64,000 bases of DNA from Croceicoccus mobilis. GTDB lineage: Bacteria > Pseudomonadota > Alphaproteobacteria > Sphingomonadales > Sphingomonadaceae. The translations under genes and the position numbers were made by a program. Positions 28,039 through 36,775 of the stretch are shown here, one piece after another. The notes under the pieces are model-generated. The model was not told the origin of the DNA. It saw only the letters and a program-made list of their open reading frames with translations, and searched no databases. The stretch is taken from contig NZ_LYWZ01000022.1 of NCBI RefSeq assembly GCF_001661965.1, forward strand, positions 558,001 to 622,000, read 5' to 3'. The first letter of the stretch is position 1; each line of letters opens with the position of its first letter.

Positions 28039-29448
28039 TCAGCTTTCCAGCTGGCGCAGCAGCGAACGCACATCGCCATCCATGTCAGCGTCGCGGGCGC
28101 GCAGATCCTCGATCAGGCGCACGGCGTGGATCACGGTCGAATGGTCGCGGCCGCCGAACTTGCGCCCGATTTCAGGGTAGCTTCGCGGGGTCAGCACCTT
28201 GGCGAGATACATCGCCACCTGACGCGGACGGACCACGGCGCGCGCGCGGCGCTTCGATGCCATCTCGCTGCGGTCGAGCCGGTAGAACTGGCAGACCGTG
28301 CGCTGGATCTCGTCGATGGTGATGCGGCGGCGATTGGCCGAAAGAATGTCGGTCAGCTGCTCTTCGGCAAGGTTCAGCGAAACCGGCTGGCCGGTCAGCT
28401 GCGCATAGGCGATCAGCTTGTTGAGGCCGCCGACGAGTTCACGCACGTTGCGGCTGATGGTGCGGGCCAGAAACTCGATCACATCGTCGGGCACGTCATT
28501 CGACGTGAAACGCGTCAGGCGATGTTCGAGGATCTTGCGGCGAAGATCGATGTCGGCAGCCTGGATATCGGCGACCAGACCCATCGACAGGCGCGACAAG
28601 AGGCGCGGCTCCACCCCGTCCAGCGCCTGAGGTGCGCGGTCGGCGGCAAAGCCCAGCCGCTTGCCTTCGGCGAGCAGCGCATCGATCGTGTAGAGCAGCT
28701 CTTCCTGAGCGCTGGCCTTGCCGATGATGAACTGGATGTCATCGACCAGCAGCATGTCGAAACCGCGCAGGCGCGACTTGAACTCTATCATCTGGTTCTG
28801 GCGCAAAGCCTGCACGAACTCGACCATGAAACGCTCGGCCGAGCAGTAGAAGATGCGGCTGCCCGGTTTCGCGGCGGCGAACTGGTGGCCGATCGCGTGG
28901 AGGAGATGCGTCTTGCCCTGCCCCGTCGCGGCCTTCAGATACAGCGGCGAGAACTGCGGCGTTTCGGATGCTGCCATGCGCTGCGCGGCATTATAAGCGA
29001 GCACATTGCCTTCACCCGTCACGAAGGTCGCGAAGGTCAGCGAAGGATCGAGACCCGCGCTGCCCAGTTCCGCGATTGCATCGGCCGGATTGGTCGGCTG
29101 CGGCGTGTGATCATTGGCCGCGGCCGGACCGACATGGATGTCGGGCAGCTTGCGGCGACCGGGATGGACCGAGATGCGCACGTTCCGCACTTCGCTGCGC
29201 GCGATCTTCCACGCGAGCGACAAGCGGTCGGCGAAACGGTCGTTCACCCAGTTCGCAGAGAATTCGGTCGGCAGGTAGAGATCCAGCGTGCCGGTCTCAC
29301 GGCAGAAATTGCCCAGTTCCACCGGGCGAATCCACTGGCCATACAGCTGCTGGCCGAGGTCCTTGCGAAGCCCCACGCAGATATCGGCCCAATCGGCCGC
29401 GAGGGCTTCACGTTCTTCTTCCATCATTTCGCTCGCTTTATCATTCAT
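28039..29448 (-). CDS. dnaA: Chromosomal replication initiator DnaA
   Basis: Binds DnaA boxes and opens the replication origin. Domain I (GLRKDLGQQLYGQWIRPVEL), a linker, the AAA+ domain with Walker A ATGQGKTHLLHA and Walker B LLVDDIQF, and the C-terminal DNA-binding domain with the signature RSYPEIGRKFGGRDHSTVIHAV are all present. The ATG at 29448 (469 residues) is preferred by domain I position, but no good ribosome-binding site is seen and upstream in-frame ATGs (to 29574) would add up to 42 residues. A GANTC-rich region lies upstream. Confidence 0.96.
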   Translation of the reverse strand: MNDKASEMMEEEREALAADWADICVGLRKDLGQQLYGQWIRPVELGNFCRETGTLDLYLPTEFSANWVNDRFADRLSLAWKIARSEVRNVRISVHPGRRKLPDIHVGPAAANDHTPQPTNPADAIAELGSAGLDPSLTFATFVTGEGNVLAYNAAQRMAASETPQFSPLYLKAATGQGKTHLLHAIGHQFAAAKPGSRIFYCSAERFMVEFVQALRQNQMIEFKSRLRGFDMLLVDDIQFIIGKASAQEELLYTIDALLAEGKRLGFAADRAPQALDGVEPRLLSRLSMGLVADIQAADIDLRRKILEHRLTRFTSNDVPDDVIEFLARTISRNVRELVGGLNKLIAYAQLTGQPVSLNLAEEQLTDILSANRRRITIDEIQRTVCQFYRLDRSEMASKRRARAVVRPRQVAMYLAKVLTPRSYPEIGRKFGGRDHSTVIHAVRLIEDLRARDADMDGDVRSLLRQLES

Positions 29449-30077
29449 ACCGTTACGCGCCAATTCACCCTGCGATACGGCCTTGTTCCCCGCCAGCGAG
29501 CCAGCCCCCGTTCGTCCCATCACTATCTTGTGCTCCGATCCCGTCCTGACCATTGCAATTCCCGCTACCGGCATAATCGTCTATAAATGACAAAAACCAC
29601 CGGTCCTCCGCCGCCCCCTTCTAACGGCAGGAAGATGAATCTGCTGTGTCCATTGATGCCGATCGCGATCCCGACCGGCGTGCCATTTTTCTAAGACTGT
29701 GGATGGCTGAGCGGCAAGGGTTGAGGCGTAAAAAATCTGAAATAATGCGTGTTGACTCGTGCAAGGCCGCAGAAATGCTGCGCTTCCCACTTAAACGGCT
29801 GAATCGCGCCGATTTTCGGGCCGCACCCCCCGCGAATCGTGGGAATTGCGTCGATATTGCAGTGCAAAACAGAATGGCCCGGCCATGCTGCGATGCAACA
29901 TAGACTGTCGGCATCGCAACGCCCGGTCCCAAATCGGCAAGATCGATACCCGATTCGGACCGAATCAGTCCGAATCGCCAAAGAGCAGAAGTCGCGCGGA
30001 AGCTGCCATCCGAACAGTCGCCAGATGGGGCCCGCCCGCTGCGTCGCCAAATCCGCTCTCGCGAACGGCTGGCATGC
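29449..30077. other. dnaA upstream region, no gene
   Basis: About 0.63 kb between the dnaA start and the rpsT terminator with no credible coding frame. It should contain the dnaA promoter and leader. A single weak DnaA-box-like TGTGGATGG (7 of 9 to the consensus complement) is at 29698-29706. Seven GANTC sites are described separately. No cluster of DnaA boxes or AT-rich unwinding stretch is seen, so it does not look like the replication origin. Confidence 0.6.
29637..29976. promoter_or_regulatory. GANTC (CcrM methylation) cluster upstream of dnaA
   Basis: GANTC starts at 29637, 29754, 29801, 29834, 29952, 29962 and 29972. Random expectation for 340 bases is about one. The last three are spaced exactly ten bases and include the 7 bp dyad GATTCGG-A-CCGAATC followed by a direct copy. 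In Caulobacter, methylation of such sites tunes dnaA transcription to the cell cycle; the same is inferred here. Confidence 0.5.
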
Positions 30078-30116
30078 GAAAACCCCGCCACCGGACAAGC
30101 CGGTGACGGGGTTTTC
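30078..30116 (-). terminator. Intrinsic terminator of rpsT
   Basis: A 17 bp stem (30078-30094 with 30100-30116) has one mismatch and a 5-base loop. On the minus strand it ends in TTTTC. It separates rpsT from the dnaA promoter region. Confidence 0.85.
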
Positions 30117-30184
30117 CGATCCGTGCCCTGAATCGCGGCGCGGCCCCAGGGGGCCTGCGCGCCATGCGATCGGAAAGCTCGAAT

Positions 30185-30445
30185 TTACAGAGCGGCGACG
30201 CGCTTGGTCAGGCGGCTCATCTTACGCGATGCGGTGTTCTTGTGCATCACGCCGCGAGCAACGCCGCGAGCCAGTTCGGGCTGTGCCGAAGCGAGCGCGG
30301 TGCTGGCAGCTTCCTTGTCGCCAGCGTCGATCGCGCTTTCGACCTTCTTCACGAAGCTGCGGATGCGGCTCATGCGGTTGCCGTTGATTTCGGCGCGCCG
30401 CTCGTTGCGGCGGATGCGCTTACGCGCCTGCGGCGTATTGGCCAT
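30185..30445 (-). CDS. rpsT: 30S ribosomal protein S20
   Basis: bS20, a primary 16S rRNA-binding protein. The 86 residues are Ala/Lys/Arg-rich with the S20 pattern [17 protein letters not shown] and the central [15 protein letters not shown], ending in [17 protein letters not shown] precedes the ATG. It lies upstream of dnaA on the same strand, an order common in Alphaproteobacteria, and is separated from it by its own terminator. Confidence 0.97.
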   Translation of the reverse strand: MANTPQARKRIRRNERRAEINGNRMSRIRSFVKKVESAIDAGDKEAASTALASAQPELARGVARGVMHKNTASRKMSRLTKRVAAL

Positions 30446-30685
30446 GTCTTACTTCCTTTTCGGCTGTGGGCAGCCATTGGTTGGCGGCTGCCCGTCTGAT
30501 TTGATCAGCAGCCCGATAATTCCGTTTGAAATCGCGCGCGAAATCAGCCGACGAAACGGGTGTTCCTCGCGAGAAAGCGCGGCGCATAGCGGCCGATCTG
30601 CGAATCGTCAAGGATTCGCGCGCGGCTGCGCTGCACTGCCGCGCCCCCTTGCCCTTGCGCGGCGCGCACGGCAAGGGCGGATGCA

Positions 30686-31504
30686 ATGACCGACACGAAT
30701 TCAGACCCGCGCTCCATTCAGGATCCGCTGGCAAACCCCGAAAGGCTGGAGCGATTCGCCCGCCATATCGTCCTGCCCGAAATCGGCGGCGCGGGGCAGG
30801 CGCGGCTGGCGGCATCGCATGTGCTGGTGGTGGGCGCAGGCGGCATCGGCGCGCCTGCGATCCAGTATCTGGCGGCGGCAGGCATCGGAAAATTGACCAT
30901 CATCGACGATGACGTGGTCGAGGCGAGCAATCTCCAGCGTCAGACCATCTATACCGAAAGCGACATCGGCGCGCCCAAGGCGAAGGCCGCCGCCGATTGG
31001 GTTCGGCGATTCGACCCCGCGCTCGACGTCATTCCCGTCCGGGCGCGGATCGACGCCGGTAATGTGCGGGACCTGATCAGCGACACCGGACAGATACTCG
31101 ACGGCTGCGACAATTTCGCGACTCGCCTTGCCGTATCCGACGCCGCGACCGCGCTCGGCATCCCGCTCACCAGCGCGGCGGTCGGGCGCTTTCAGGCGCA
31201 GACCGCCAATTTCGCGGGGCACCTGCCCGATCAGCCCTGCTATCGCTGCTGGGTCGGCGACGCCTTCGACGCCGAGGATTGCGACACCTGCGCCGCCGAT
31301 GGCGTCTTGGGCGCCTTTACCGGCATGGCGGGCAGCATGGCCGCGATGATGGCGATCCGCATCGCGCTGGATGGCGTTTCGGCGCTGGGCGATCCGCAAT
31401 GGGGGCAATTGCAGCTCTTCGACGGGCTCGCCCCGCGGCTGCGCACGATCCGCGTGATGAAGGATCCGGCCTGCCGAGCACTTGGTCACGGGTCGACAGA
31501 GTAG
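30686..31504 (+). CDS. ThiF/MoeB/HesA-family E1-like adenylyltransferase
   Basis: A 272-residue E1-like enzyme that would adenylate the C-terminal Gly-Gly of a ubiquitin-like sulphur carrier (MoaD or ThiS). The ATP site GAGGIGAPAIQYLAAAGIG, the arginine in NLQRQTIY, and DGCDNFATR are present. The structural zinc site is incomplete: the first pair CYRC is intact but the second, normally DPxCxxC, reads DPACRAL, with only one cysteine. Without moaD or thiS nearby, molybdopterin versus thiamine role cannot be decided. Divergent from rpsT. Confidence 0.88.
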   Translation: MTDTNSDPRSIQDPLANPERLERFARHIVLPEIGGAGQARLAASHVLVVGAGGIGAPAIQYLAAAGIGKLTIIDDDVVEASNLQRQTIYTESDIGAPKAKAAADWVRRFDPALDVIPVRARIDAGNVRDLISDTGQILDGCDNFATRLAVSDAATALGIPLTSAAVGRFQAQTANFAGHLPDQPCYRCWVGDAFDAEDCDTCAADGVLGAFTGMAGSMAAMMAIRIALDGVSALGDPQWGQLQLFDGLAPRLRTIRVMKDPACRALGHGSTE

Positions 31505-31527
31505 GCCCGGCTCTCCATATCGCCTTC

Positions 31528-32403
31528 ATGGCTTCCAAGGACCAACCCGCCCCGCCCGTCGGCACCGCGATAGAGCTTGAACCGCTGGTCGCGCGCGTGC
31601 TCGCGGATAATCCCAGCGCCTTTACCCTGCATGGGACGCAGACCTATCTGGTCGGCGCGGGCAGCGATGTCGCCGTCATCGACCCCGGCCCGAACGAGGA
31701 TGAGCATCTGGACGCGCTGATCGCCGCCATCGGAGACCGCAAGGTCGCGGCGATTCTGTGCACCCATACCCACCGCGACCATTCGCCGCTGGCCGCACCG
31801 CTGGCACAGGCGACCGGAGCGCCGGTTATCGGCTGCGCGGCGTTGGCGCTCGACAGCATCGGGCCACGCGGCGATGCGCCATTTGACGACAGCTATGCAC
31901 CCGACCGCGTATTGGCCGATGGCGAACAGCTCAAAGGCGATGGCTGGACGCTGACCGCCATCGCCACGCCGGGGCATACATCGAACCATCTGTGCTTCGC
32001 GCTGGAGGAAACCGGCGCGATGTTCACCGGCGACCATGTCATGGGCTGGTCGACCACGGTGGTGATCCCGCCCGATGGCGACATGGCGCAATACATGGCG
32101 TCAATGGAAAAGCTGCATGAACGCGAGGACCGCATCTATTACCCCGCCCATGGTGCGCCGGTCACCAACCCGCGCCAGCTGGTGCGCGGTATGATCGGCC
32201 ACCGCCGCCAGCGCGAGCGCCAGATCCTGAAGCAACTGGGTACCGGCGCGAAGACGATCCCCGAGCTGGTGCAGGCGATGTATGTCGGCCTCGATTCCCG
32301 GCTGGTCGGCGCAGCCGGCATGTCGGTGATGGCCCATCTCGTCGATCTGGAAACGCGCGGGACCGTCTGTTCGACCAACGACCATTGGCGGCTGACCGAC
32401 TGA
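31528..32403 (+). CDS. MBL-fold metallohydrolase (LACTB2/RNase-like)
   Basis: A 291-residue metallo-beta-lactamase-fold protein. The metal-binding HTHRDH motif (HxHxDH) is followed by TPGHTSNH and FTGDHVMGWST, supplying the remaining ligands. A C-terminal winged-helix-like segment (AKTIPELVQAMYVGLD) is typical of the LACTB2 group, which includes endoribonucleases and hydrolases. True substrate unknown. It starts 24 bases after the ThiF/MoeB-like gene and is probably co-transcribed with it. Confidence 0.88.
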   Translation: MASKDQPAPPVGTAIELEPLVARVLADNPSAFTLHGTQTYLVGAGSDVAVIDPGPNEDEHLDALIAAIGDRKVAAILCTHTHRDHSPLAAPLAQATGAPVIGCAALALDSIGPRGDAPFDDSYAPDRVLADGEQLKGDGWTLTAIATPGHTSNHLCFALEETGAMFTGDHVMGWSTTVVIPPDGDMAQYMASMEKLHEREDRIYYPAHGAPVTNPRQLVRGMIGHRRQRERQILKQLGTGAKTIPELVQAMYVGLDSRLVGAAGMSVMAHLVDLETRGTVCSTNDHWRLTD

Positions 32404-32470
32404 TATTTCCCTTCCCCCCAAGACCGTAGTATTGAACGCCCAAGGGTCGGAGAAAAACGGGGAGAGGGAA

Positions 32471-33256
32471 GTGGCAACGACCACTGTGGCGAACGGGGAT
32501 GCGCGCACGCGCGAAATCGCGGAGCGAAAGTTCTTTTTCTATCTCGCGCTGGCCATCGCGATCACCATCGTCGCGGGCTTTTCGCTGAATTTCGCGATGG
32601 GGCGATCGAGCCTTGCCGTGCCGCTGATCTATCATGCCCATGGCATCGCGTTCTTCGCCTGGACCGGCCTTTTCATCACGCAGAGCGGGCTGATCGCAGC
32701 CGATAACAGGGCGCTGCATGCCCGGCTCGGCATGATCTCGGCCGGGCTGGTGCCGGTGATGGTGGTGCTGGGCATCTGGCTTATGGTCGTGGTGATGCGG
32801 CGCAATGGCGGGCCTTTCTTCTTCGACCAGAATGAATTCCTGTTTTCGAACCCCGTGCACCTGCTGCTGTTCGCCGGGCTGACCTTTGCCGCGTTGAAGT
32901 CGCGCCGCTATTCGGGCTGGCACCGGCGGCTGATGCTGATGGGCTTTGCGGTTTTGTCGGGGCCGGGGCTGGGGCGGTTGATCCCGCTGCCGCTGATGAT
33001 CCCCTATGCGTGGCGGATCATGGTGCTGGTGGTGCTGATATGGCCGATCATCGGCATGATCCGCGACCTGGTAAAGACCGGGCGCGTGCATCCGGCCTGG
33101 CTGTGGGGTGCAGGGGCGCTGCTGGTGGCGCAGGGGCTGGCCGATCTGGTCGCCTATTCCGAATTCGGCATCGCCTTCACGCGCGACTTCCTTGCCGGGA
33201 CGCCGGGGGCCGAGCGACCGATGGAAGCGTTCCTGCCGCCCGGCTTTGCGATGTAA
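32471..33256 (+). CDS. Polytopic membrane protein, unknown function
   Basis: A 261-residue protein with about seven hydrophobic segments, the first at residues 22-40. Histidines recur in the membrane part (YHAHGIAFF, HARLGM, SNPVHLLLF, GWHRRLM), which could suggest haem or metal binding, but no family is recognised. GTG at 32471 is chosen because GGAGAGGGAA precedes it closely. An ATG-less upstream extension to 32432 exists. It lies between the MBL hydrolase gene and nadA, all on the plus strand. Confidence 0.75.
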   Translation: MATTTVANGDARTREIAERKFFFYLALAIAITIVAGFSLNFAMGRSSLAVPLIYHAHGIAFFAWTGLFITQSGLIAADNRALHARLGMISAGLVPVMVVLGIWLMVVVMRRNGGPFFFDQNEFLFSNPVHLLLFAGLTFAALKSRRYSGWHRRLMLMGFAVLSGPGLGRLIPLPLMIPYAWRIMVLVVLIWPIIGMIRDLVKTGRVHPAWLWGAGALLVAQGLADLVAYSEFGIAFTRDFLAGTPGAERPMEAFLPPGFAM

Positions 33257-33282
33257 CTGCCGGCGGAGCAACCGGACCCAAG

Positions 33283-33316
33283 TCCTTGCACTTGCGCACG
33301 CTCCTTGCACTTGCGC
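33283..33316 (+). repeat. Two 15 bp direct repeats upstream of nadA
   Basis: TCCTTGCACTTGCGC occurs at 33283-33297 and 33302-33316, period 19 bases, directly before nadA. It may be a regulator site or a chance duplication; copy number in relatives would tell. Confidence 0.6.
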
Positions 33317-33367
33317 GCTGGCGCGTCCATCTGGACTTCAAAGAAAACTTGCCTCTGGAGCGCCTGA

Positions 33368-34357
33368 ATGACTGCCCAACCTCGCGAAAACCTGTCCGGC
33401 CTCGACCTTCGCGCCGAGATCGAGCGGCTGCGCAAGGAACGCAACGCCGTGATCCTCGCGCATTATTACCAGAAGCCGGAATTGCAGGACCTCGCCGATT
33501 TCGTCGGCGATTCGCTGGAGCTTTCGAAAAAGGCGGCCGCGACCGATGCCGATGTCATCGCCTTTTGCGGCGTGAAATTCATGGCCGACACCGCCAAGAT
33601 CCTGAGCCCCGAGAAGATCGTGGTCCTCCCTGATCTGGACGCCGGTTGCAGCCTTGAGGATTCCTGCCCGCCCGAAAAGTTCAAGGCTTTCCGCGAACGG
33701 CACCCGGACCATATCGCGCTCACCTATATCAACTGCTCGACCGAGGTGAAGGCTCTGTCCGACGTGATCGTCACCAGCTCCAGCGCCGAAACGATCCTTG
33801 CCCAGATCCCGAAGGACCAGAAGATCATCTTCGGCCCCGACCGGCATCTGGGCGGCTATCTCAACCGCAAGTTCGACCGCGACATGCTGCTGTGGCCGGG
33901 CGTGTGCATCGTGCACGAGGCTTTTTCCGAGACCGAGCTTCTGAAGTTGAAGGAACAGCATCCGGACGCGCCCATCGCCGCGCACCCCGAATGCCCGCCG
34001 CATATCGTCGACCATGCCGATTACGTGGGTTCCACCAGCGGCATCCTGCAATATGCGAAGACGATGGAAGGCGACACGCTGATCGTCGCGACCGAGCCGC
34101 ATATCATCCACCAGATGGAAACGGCGCTTCCCGAAAAGACCTTCATCGGCGCGCCGGGGGCGGACGGCAACTGCAACTGCAACATCTGCCCCTACATGGC
34201 GCTGAACACGATGGAGAAGCTCTACCTCGCCCTGCGCGACCTGGAGCCGCGGATCGAGATCGAGGAAGGGCTGCGCCTGAAAGCCAAGCAAAGCCTCGAC
34301 AAGATGATCGAGATGGCGAGCGGGACGATCGGCAAGGGCGATCTCGGGCGGGCGTAA
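33368..34357 (+). CDS. nadA: Quinolinate synthase A
   Basis: Condenses iminoaspartate with dihydroxyacetone phosphate to quinolinate in de novo NAD synthesis, with a [4Fe-4S] cluster. The 329 residues show ILAHYYQKPELQDLADFVGDS at the N terminus and three homologous domains. Candidate cluster cysteines are in FCGVKFMA, in PECPPH and in the C-terminal NCNICPYMAL. GGAG precedes the ATG. nadB and nadC are not in the window, so the pathway genes are dispersed. Confidence 0.96.
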   Translation: MTAQPRENLSGLDLRAEIERLRKERNAVILAHYYQKPELQDLADFVGDSLELSKKAAATDADVIAFCGVKFMADTAKILSPEKIVVLPDLDAGCSLEDSCPPEKFKAFRERHPDHIALTYINCSTEVKALSDVIVTSSSAETILAQIPKDQKIIFGPDRHLGGYLNRKFDRDMLLWPGVCIVHEAFSETELLKLKEQHPDAPIAAHPECPPHIVDHADYVGSTSGILQYAKTMEGDTLIVATEPHIIHQMETALPEKTFIGAPGADGNCNCNICPYMALNTMEKLYLALRDLEPRIEIEEGLRLKAKQSLDKMIEMASGTIGKGDLGRA

Positions 34358-34387
34358 GCCCGGCACACAGGTTCGGGGGAGTCGGCG

Positions 34388-35419
34388 ATGACAAGATTCG
34401 CAAGAGCTATCATCGGCATCGCATTGGCGTTAGGGGCCGCGCCTACTCAGGCACAGGACAATGACATGACCCAATCCCCCCGCTGGTCGATCGCCATCCA
34501 TGGCGGCGCAGGCACCCTCACCCGCGAACGGCTGAACGAGGAAGGGCAGGCCTCCTATCACGCCGCGCTCGACGCTGCGCTGGAGGCGGGCACGAAGGTG
34601 CTGGAAGCGGGCGGAACCGCGATGGATGCGGTGGAAGCCGCCGTCATGGTGCTGGAGGACGATCCCCATTTCAACGCCGGGCGCGGCGCGGTCTTCACCT
34701 TCGACGGCACGAACGAGCTGGATGCCGCGATCATGGACGGCACGACGCGGGCCGCAGGCGCAGTCACCGGCATCACCTCCACGAAGAATCCCGTCCTGGT
34801 CGCCCGCGCGGTGATGGAAAACAGCCCGCATGTGCTGCTCTCGAACGACGGGGCCAACCAGTTCGCGCGGGAGCAGGAGCTGGAACAGGTCGACCCCTCC
34901 TATTTCTCCACCCCCGAACGCCACCGCCAGTGGGAGGAGTTCATGAGCCGCCTCGCCGCGGGCGAGGAATGGTTCGACGCAGATCTCAAATATGGCACCG
35001 TCGGCGCTGTCGCGGTGGATTCAGACGGCCATGTCGCCGCCGCCACCTCCACCGGCGGGCTGACCGGCAAGCGCTGGGACCGGATCGGCGATTCCCCCAT
35101 TATCGGAGCAGGCACCTATGCCGACGACCGGGCCTGCGCGGTATCGGCGACTGGCGCGGGCGAATATTTCATCCGGCTGGGCGTCGCGCATCAGATCTGC
35201 GCCCGCATGCGCTTTGCAGGCGAGGACGCGCCGACCGCCGCCGCCCATGTTATCGGCGAGGTCGGCGATCTGGGCGGCACCGGCGGCGTGATCGTCGCCG
35301 CGCCCGATGGGACTACCGCCTTCGCCTTCAACACGCCGGGCATGTATCGCGCCCGCGCCGACAGCACGGGCCTTCGCGAAACCGGTATTTTCGAGGCGGG
35401 ATCCGAACAGGGCCGCTAA
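34388..35419 (+). CDS. Exported isoaspartyl peptidase / L-asparaginase
   Basis: An N-terminal-nucleophile hydrolase of 343 residues with a signal peptide ending near APTQAQ (about residue 24), so probably periplasmic. The precursor should autocleave before the catalytic Thr in KYGTVGAVAVD, giving alpha and beta chains. The substrate pocket motif GKRWDRIGDSPIIGAGTYADD follows. The family hydrolyses isoaspartyl dipeptides and asparagine. A GGGGGAG sequence precedes the ATG. Confidence 0.93.
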   Translation: MTRFARAIIGIALALGAAPTQAQDNDMTQSPRWSIAIHGGAGTLTRERLNEEGQASYHAALDAALEAGTKVLEAGGTAMDAVEAAVMVLEDDPHFNAGRGAVFTFDGTNELDAAIMDGTTRAAGAVTGITSTKNPVLVARAVMENSPHVLLSNDGANQFAREQELEQVDPSYFSTPERHRQWEEFMSRLAAGEEWFDADLKYGTVGAVAVDSDGHVAAATSTGGLTGKRWDRIGDSPIIGAGTYADDRACAVSATGAGEYFIRLGVAHQICARMRFAGEDAPTAAAHVIGEVGDLGGTGGVIVAAPDGTTAFAFNTPGMYRARADSTGLRETGIFEAGSEQGR

Positions 35420-35455
35420 ACGGCACCAATCGCGCGCTGATGCGTTTTGTCGGGC

Positions 35456-36775
35456 ATGACCGCCCGTCTTCTGTCCTTGTGGGGCCGGATTAACGCCAGC
35501 TATTGGTTCTATCCGGCGCTGTTCTCGATCCTTGCCTTTTTCCTCGCTTTGGGGACGATCGCGCTGGACCGGGGGCCGATGACCGATGTGCTCAGCCATG
35601 TGTCATGGCTGGTGCCTGCACGGCCCGGCGGGGCAAGCGACATGCTGCAGGTCATCGCAGGCTCCACCATCGGGGTCGCGGCCACGGTCTTTTCCATCAC
35701 GATCGTCGCGGTGTCATACGCCAGCGGGACCTATGGCCCGCGCCTCCTTACCAATTTCATGGAGGACAAGGGTAACCAGCTCGCTCTGGCCACTTTTATC
35801 AGCACCTTCGTCTACACGGTGATGGTGCTGCGTGTCGTGCGGCGAGAGGATGAGGCCCCGGTCATTCTGGGTGCATCGGATTCGGCACCGGGGTTCACGC
35901 CGCAGCTGTCTCTGCTGGTCGCCACGGCCATGATGCTCGGCGCGATCGGGATGCTGGTCTATTTCCTCAACCATGTTCCCGATTCCATCCGCATCAACAC
36001 CGTGCTCGAAGACATTGGCAAGCGCCTGATCAAACAGGTCCAGCGCCGCTTTCCGCATGAAGGCTGCGATGGCGAACAGCCCGATACGTCGGGCGGAGAG
36101 CCGGTGAATGTGGAGCGTGCAGGCTATATCGAGATCATCGATTTCGACGGGCTGGAGGAGATCGCAGAGGAAAAAGACGTCCGCATCGTGATGGAGGTCG
36201 AGGCCGGCGATTTTGTCCACCCGCCGCGCCCGCTGCTGCGGATCATCGGCGCGGACGACCCCGATGAGATTGGCAAGAGAGTACGCGACTGCTTCGTCCT
36301 TTCAGGCCTCAGGACTCCGACGCAGGATTTGCGCTTCCTGCTGGACGAGCTGGTCGAGATCGCGCTGCGCGCCCTGTCGCCGGGGATCAACGATCCCTTC
36401 ACCGCTGTCACCGCGCTGCATTGGATTGGCGCGGCCACGGCGGAACTGGGCACGCGTATCCTGCGCGAATCCGCCAATGACGAGGCCGTCGATCGCGACG
36501 AGCGCGATGTCGTTCCGATCACCCATGATTTCGCCGATTATGTCGCAGCCGGCTTCGGTTCCGCCCGCTCTGCCGTCGCGACCAGCCGTAAGGCCGCGAT
36601 GTCGATGTATGATGCGCTGGAGAACTGTTATCTCGCCGTTACCGATCCGGGCCGTCGCACAGTGCTGATGCGCGAAGGCGACCGCCTGCTGCAACAGGCG
36701 GAGGAGGAGCTGACCGGCCCCAACATCGAGGATGTGCGCCGCCGCCACGCGGAGTGGAAAAAGGCGCTCGCTTAA
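35456..36775 (+). CDS. DUF2254 membrane protein
   Basis: A 439-residue inner-membrane protein. Two hydrophobic pairs occupy the first 200 residues, including the DUF2254 signature AGSTIGVAATVFSITIVAVSYASG. A long soluble C-terminal part contains PGINDPFTAVTALHWIGAA, the other conserved block. Function is unknown. ATG 35456 is chosen; a TTG three codons upstream is possible. Its stop overlaps the stop of the convergent EamA gene within the same TTAA. Confidence 0.9.
   Translation: MTARLLSLWGRINASYWFYPALFSILAFFLALGTIALDRGPMTDVLSHVSWLVPARPGGASDMLQVIAGSTIGVAATVFSITIVAVSYASGTYGPRLLTNFMEDKGNQLALATFISTFVYTVMVLRVVRREDEAPVILGASDSAPGFTPQLSLLVATAMMLGAIGMLVYFLNHVPDSIRINTVLEDIGKRLIKQVQRRFPHEGCDGEQPDTSGGEPVNVERAGYIEIIDFDGLEEIAEEKDVRIVMEVEAGDFVHPPRPLLRIIGADDPDEIGKRVRDCFVLSGLRTPTQDLRFLLDELVEIALRALSPGINDPFTAVTALHWIGAATAELGTRILRESANDEAVDRDERDVVPITHDFADYVAAGFGSARSAVATSRKAAMSMYDALENCYLAVTDPGRRTVLMREGDRLLQQAEEELTGPNIEDVRRRHAEWKKALA

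Noticed and set aside
29698-29706. DnaA-box-like TGTGGATGG upstream of dnaA
   Set aside because: Only seven of nine positions match and it is single, so it does not mark an origin.
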